A DNA stretch of 5,407 bases from Actinomycetes bacterium (lineage in GTDB: Bacteria; Actinomycetota; Actinomycetes; Actinomycetales; Cellulomonadaceae). Location of the stretch: the NCBI GenBank assembly GCA_023430425.1, contig JAEZAR010000004.1:1-5407 (forward strand), given 5' to 3'. The position numbers were made by a program, and so were the translations under genes. Below the pieces are notes generated by a model that saw only the letters and a list, made by a program, of their open reading frames with translations, did no database searches and was not told where the DNA came from. Of the stretch, positions 4,279-5,407 are shown in pieces (position 1 is the first letter of the stretch; every line of letters starts with the position of its first letter).

Positions 4279-5407
4279 GTGACCGACGCCGCCGCCGCCA
4301 GCGCCCACCACGACGCCCCCGGGACCCCCGGCCCACCGACAGGAGCGGCCGGGCCCGACGTCGAGGCCCTGCGCGCGCGCGTGCGCCAGGGCTGGCCTCG
4401 GGCGGTGGCGGACCTGGCCGACCTCGTGCGCATCCCCGGCGTCTCCAACCCCGCCTTCGACGCGGCCGAGGTGGACCGCAGCGCCGCCGCCGTCGCCGAC
4501 CTGCTGCGCGAGGTGCTCCCGGAGGTCGCCGTCCTGGTGGCCACCCGGGCGGACGGCCTGGTGAGCCGGCCGGCCGTCGTCGGACGCCGGCCCGCCCGCG
4601 ACGGCAGCCCCACCGTCCTGCTCTACGCGCACCACGACGTCCAGCCCCCGGGTGCCGACGCGGCCTGGCTGACGCCGCCGTTCGAGCCCACCGAGCGCGC
4701 CGGGCGCCTGCACGGGCGCGGCGCCGCCGACGACAAGGCCGGGATCGTGGCGCACCTCGCGGCGCTGCGGGCCCTCGGCGACGACGTGCGCGCCGGGGTG
4801 ACGGTCTTCGTCGAGGGGGAGGAGGAGGTCGGGTCGCCGACGTTCGGAGACTTCCTGCGCGAGCACCGCGACCTCCTCGCCGCGGACCTCGTCGTGCTCG
4901 CCGACTCGGTGAACTGGAAGGTGGGCGTGCCCGCCTTCACGACGAGCCTGCGCGGCCTGGTGGACTGCGAGGTGGAGGTCGCCGTCCTCGACCACGCGCT
5001 GCACTCGGGGATGTACGGCGGCCCGGTCCTGGACGCGCTCACCCTCCTCGTGCGGCTGCTCGCCACGCTGCACGACGACGGGGGCGACGTCGCGGTCGCG
5101 GGCCTGACCTGCGCGCCCGAGCCCGCCGTCGACTACGACGAGGCCGACTTCCGGGCGGACGCGGGCCTGCTCCCGGGGACCGAGCTGGCCGGCACCGGCT
5201 CGCTCACCGCCCGGCTGTGGACCAAGCCGGCGATCTCCGTCATCGGGATCGACGCGACGAGCGTCGCGCACGCGTCGAACACCCTGGCGCCCTCGGCCCG
5301 TGCCAAGGTCTCGCTGCGCATCGCGCCCGGCCAGGAGCCCGGGGAGGCGATGGCGGCGCTCCGCGCGCACCTGGTCGCGCACGCCCCGCTCGGCGCGCGG
5401 GTCACGG
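4279..5407 (+). CDS. M20-family metallo-dipeptidase, 3' end beyond the window
   Basis: An open rightward frame of 376 residues from GTG 4279 to the edge. M20 dipeptidases use two zinc ions in the cytosol to split dipeptides or short peptides. Residues 1-28 are an Ala/Pro/Gly-rich tail; the conserved fold starts near VEALRARVRQGWPRAVADL (29-47). Metal and catalytic motifs follow in order. H118 and D120 lie in YAHHDVQPPG, and bridging D151 in GRGAADDKAG (146-155). Catalytic base E182 and ligand E183 lie in EGEEEVGSP (179-187), and ligand D209 in LADSVNW. The lid/dimerisation domain then begins, with H242 in HSGMYGG. The last zinc-binding His should lie in the missing C-terminus; family members run to about 450 residues, so perhaps 70-90 are absent. 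IDATSVAHASNTLAP (270-284) belongs to the region closing the active site. No frameshift is seen. The -10 box upstream supports this start; the next in-frame GTG (4381) would cut off the first helix. Confidence 0.93.
   Translation, partial: MTDAAAASAHHDAPGTPGPPTGAAGPDVEALRARVRQGWPRAVADLADLVRIPGVSNPAFDAAEVDRSAAAVADLLREVLPEVAVLVATRADGLVSRPAVVGRRPARDGSPTVLLYAHHDVQPPGADAAWLTPPFEPTERAGRLHGRGAADDKAGIVAHLAALRALGDDVRAGVTVFVEGEEEVGSPTFGDFLREHRDLLAADLVVLADSVNWKVGVPAFTTSLRGLVDCEVEVAVLDHALHSGMYGGPVLDALTLLVRLLATLHDDGGDVAVAGLTCAPEPAVDYDEADFRADAGLLPGTELAGTGSLTARLWTKPAISVIGIDATSVAHASNTLAPSARAKVSLRIAPGQEPGEAMAALRAHLVAHAPLGARVT
4370..4386. repeat. 17-bp alternating pyrimidine/purine run inside the M20 gene
   Basis: A strictly alternating run, mostly (GC)n with one GT step, encodes Arg/Ala/Val near residue 32-36 of the peptidase. 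Such runs can slip during replication or adopt Z-form, but here amino-acid coding explains the run well enough. Confidence 0.5.

Noticed and set aside
3559..5382. A 607-residue leftward open frame opposite the M20 gene and out of frame with the DUF3043-type gene
   Set aside because: Low-complexity Arg/Gly/His/Asp product that is the mirror of the M20 codons; the M20 frame carries the full set of expected metal motifs.

Overview
The window is very GC-rich DNA, from an actinomycete. GTG starts dominate, third codon positions are almost always G or C, and the genes include a DUF3043-type membrane protein and a quinone-dependent PyrD. The gene set looks most like Micrococcales (Cellulomonas or a relative); that placement is from memory of such genomes, not from a search.

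Layout: bases 1-244 hold the 5' end of a leftward leucyl aminopeptidase gene (pepA, cut by the window edge). Back to back with it, after 44 bp, a rightward four-gene operon runs from 289 to 2359: two small predicted four-helix membrane proteins, pyrD (class 2 dihydroorotate dehydrogenase), and a 70-residue protein of unknown function. Neighbouring genes overlap by 4 nt (GTGA) at two of the three junctions and are 9 nt apart at the third. A decamer tandem array (2350-2430) and a small hairpin lie between this operon and a convergent leftward gene for an NADPH-type aldo/keto reductase (2457-3467). A 165 bp gap (3468-3632) follows, with a long imperfect inverted repeat and a possible operator. 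Next comes a leftward DUF3043-type gene (3633-4238). Divergent from it after 40 bp is a rightward M20 metallo-dipeptidase gene that runs off the right edge. No stretch over 300 bases lacks a gene. I see no tRNA, rRNA, CRISPR, insertion sequence or phage gene.

Function: most of this is housekeeping metabolism. It covers peptide breakdown (PepA and the M20 peptidase), the quinone-linked step of pyrimidine synthesis (PyrD) and a general carbonyl reductase, together with small membrane proteins of unknown role. I found no defence, secretion or biosynthetic system. The strongest non-genic pattern is promoter architecture. All six genes that could start a transcript have a TANNNT -10 element ending 6-8 nt before the start codon, as expected for leaderless mRNAs. 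Both divergent gene pairs pack two such promoters into 40-44 bp. The best candidates for undescribed biology are the membrane-protein/PyrD/small-protein operon, the decamer array that places stops in all three rightward frames, and the long hairpin upstream of the reductase gene.
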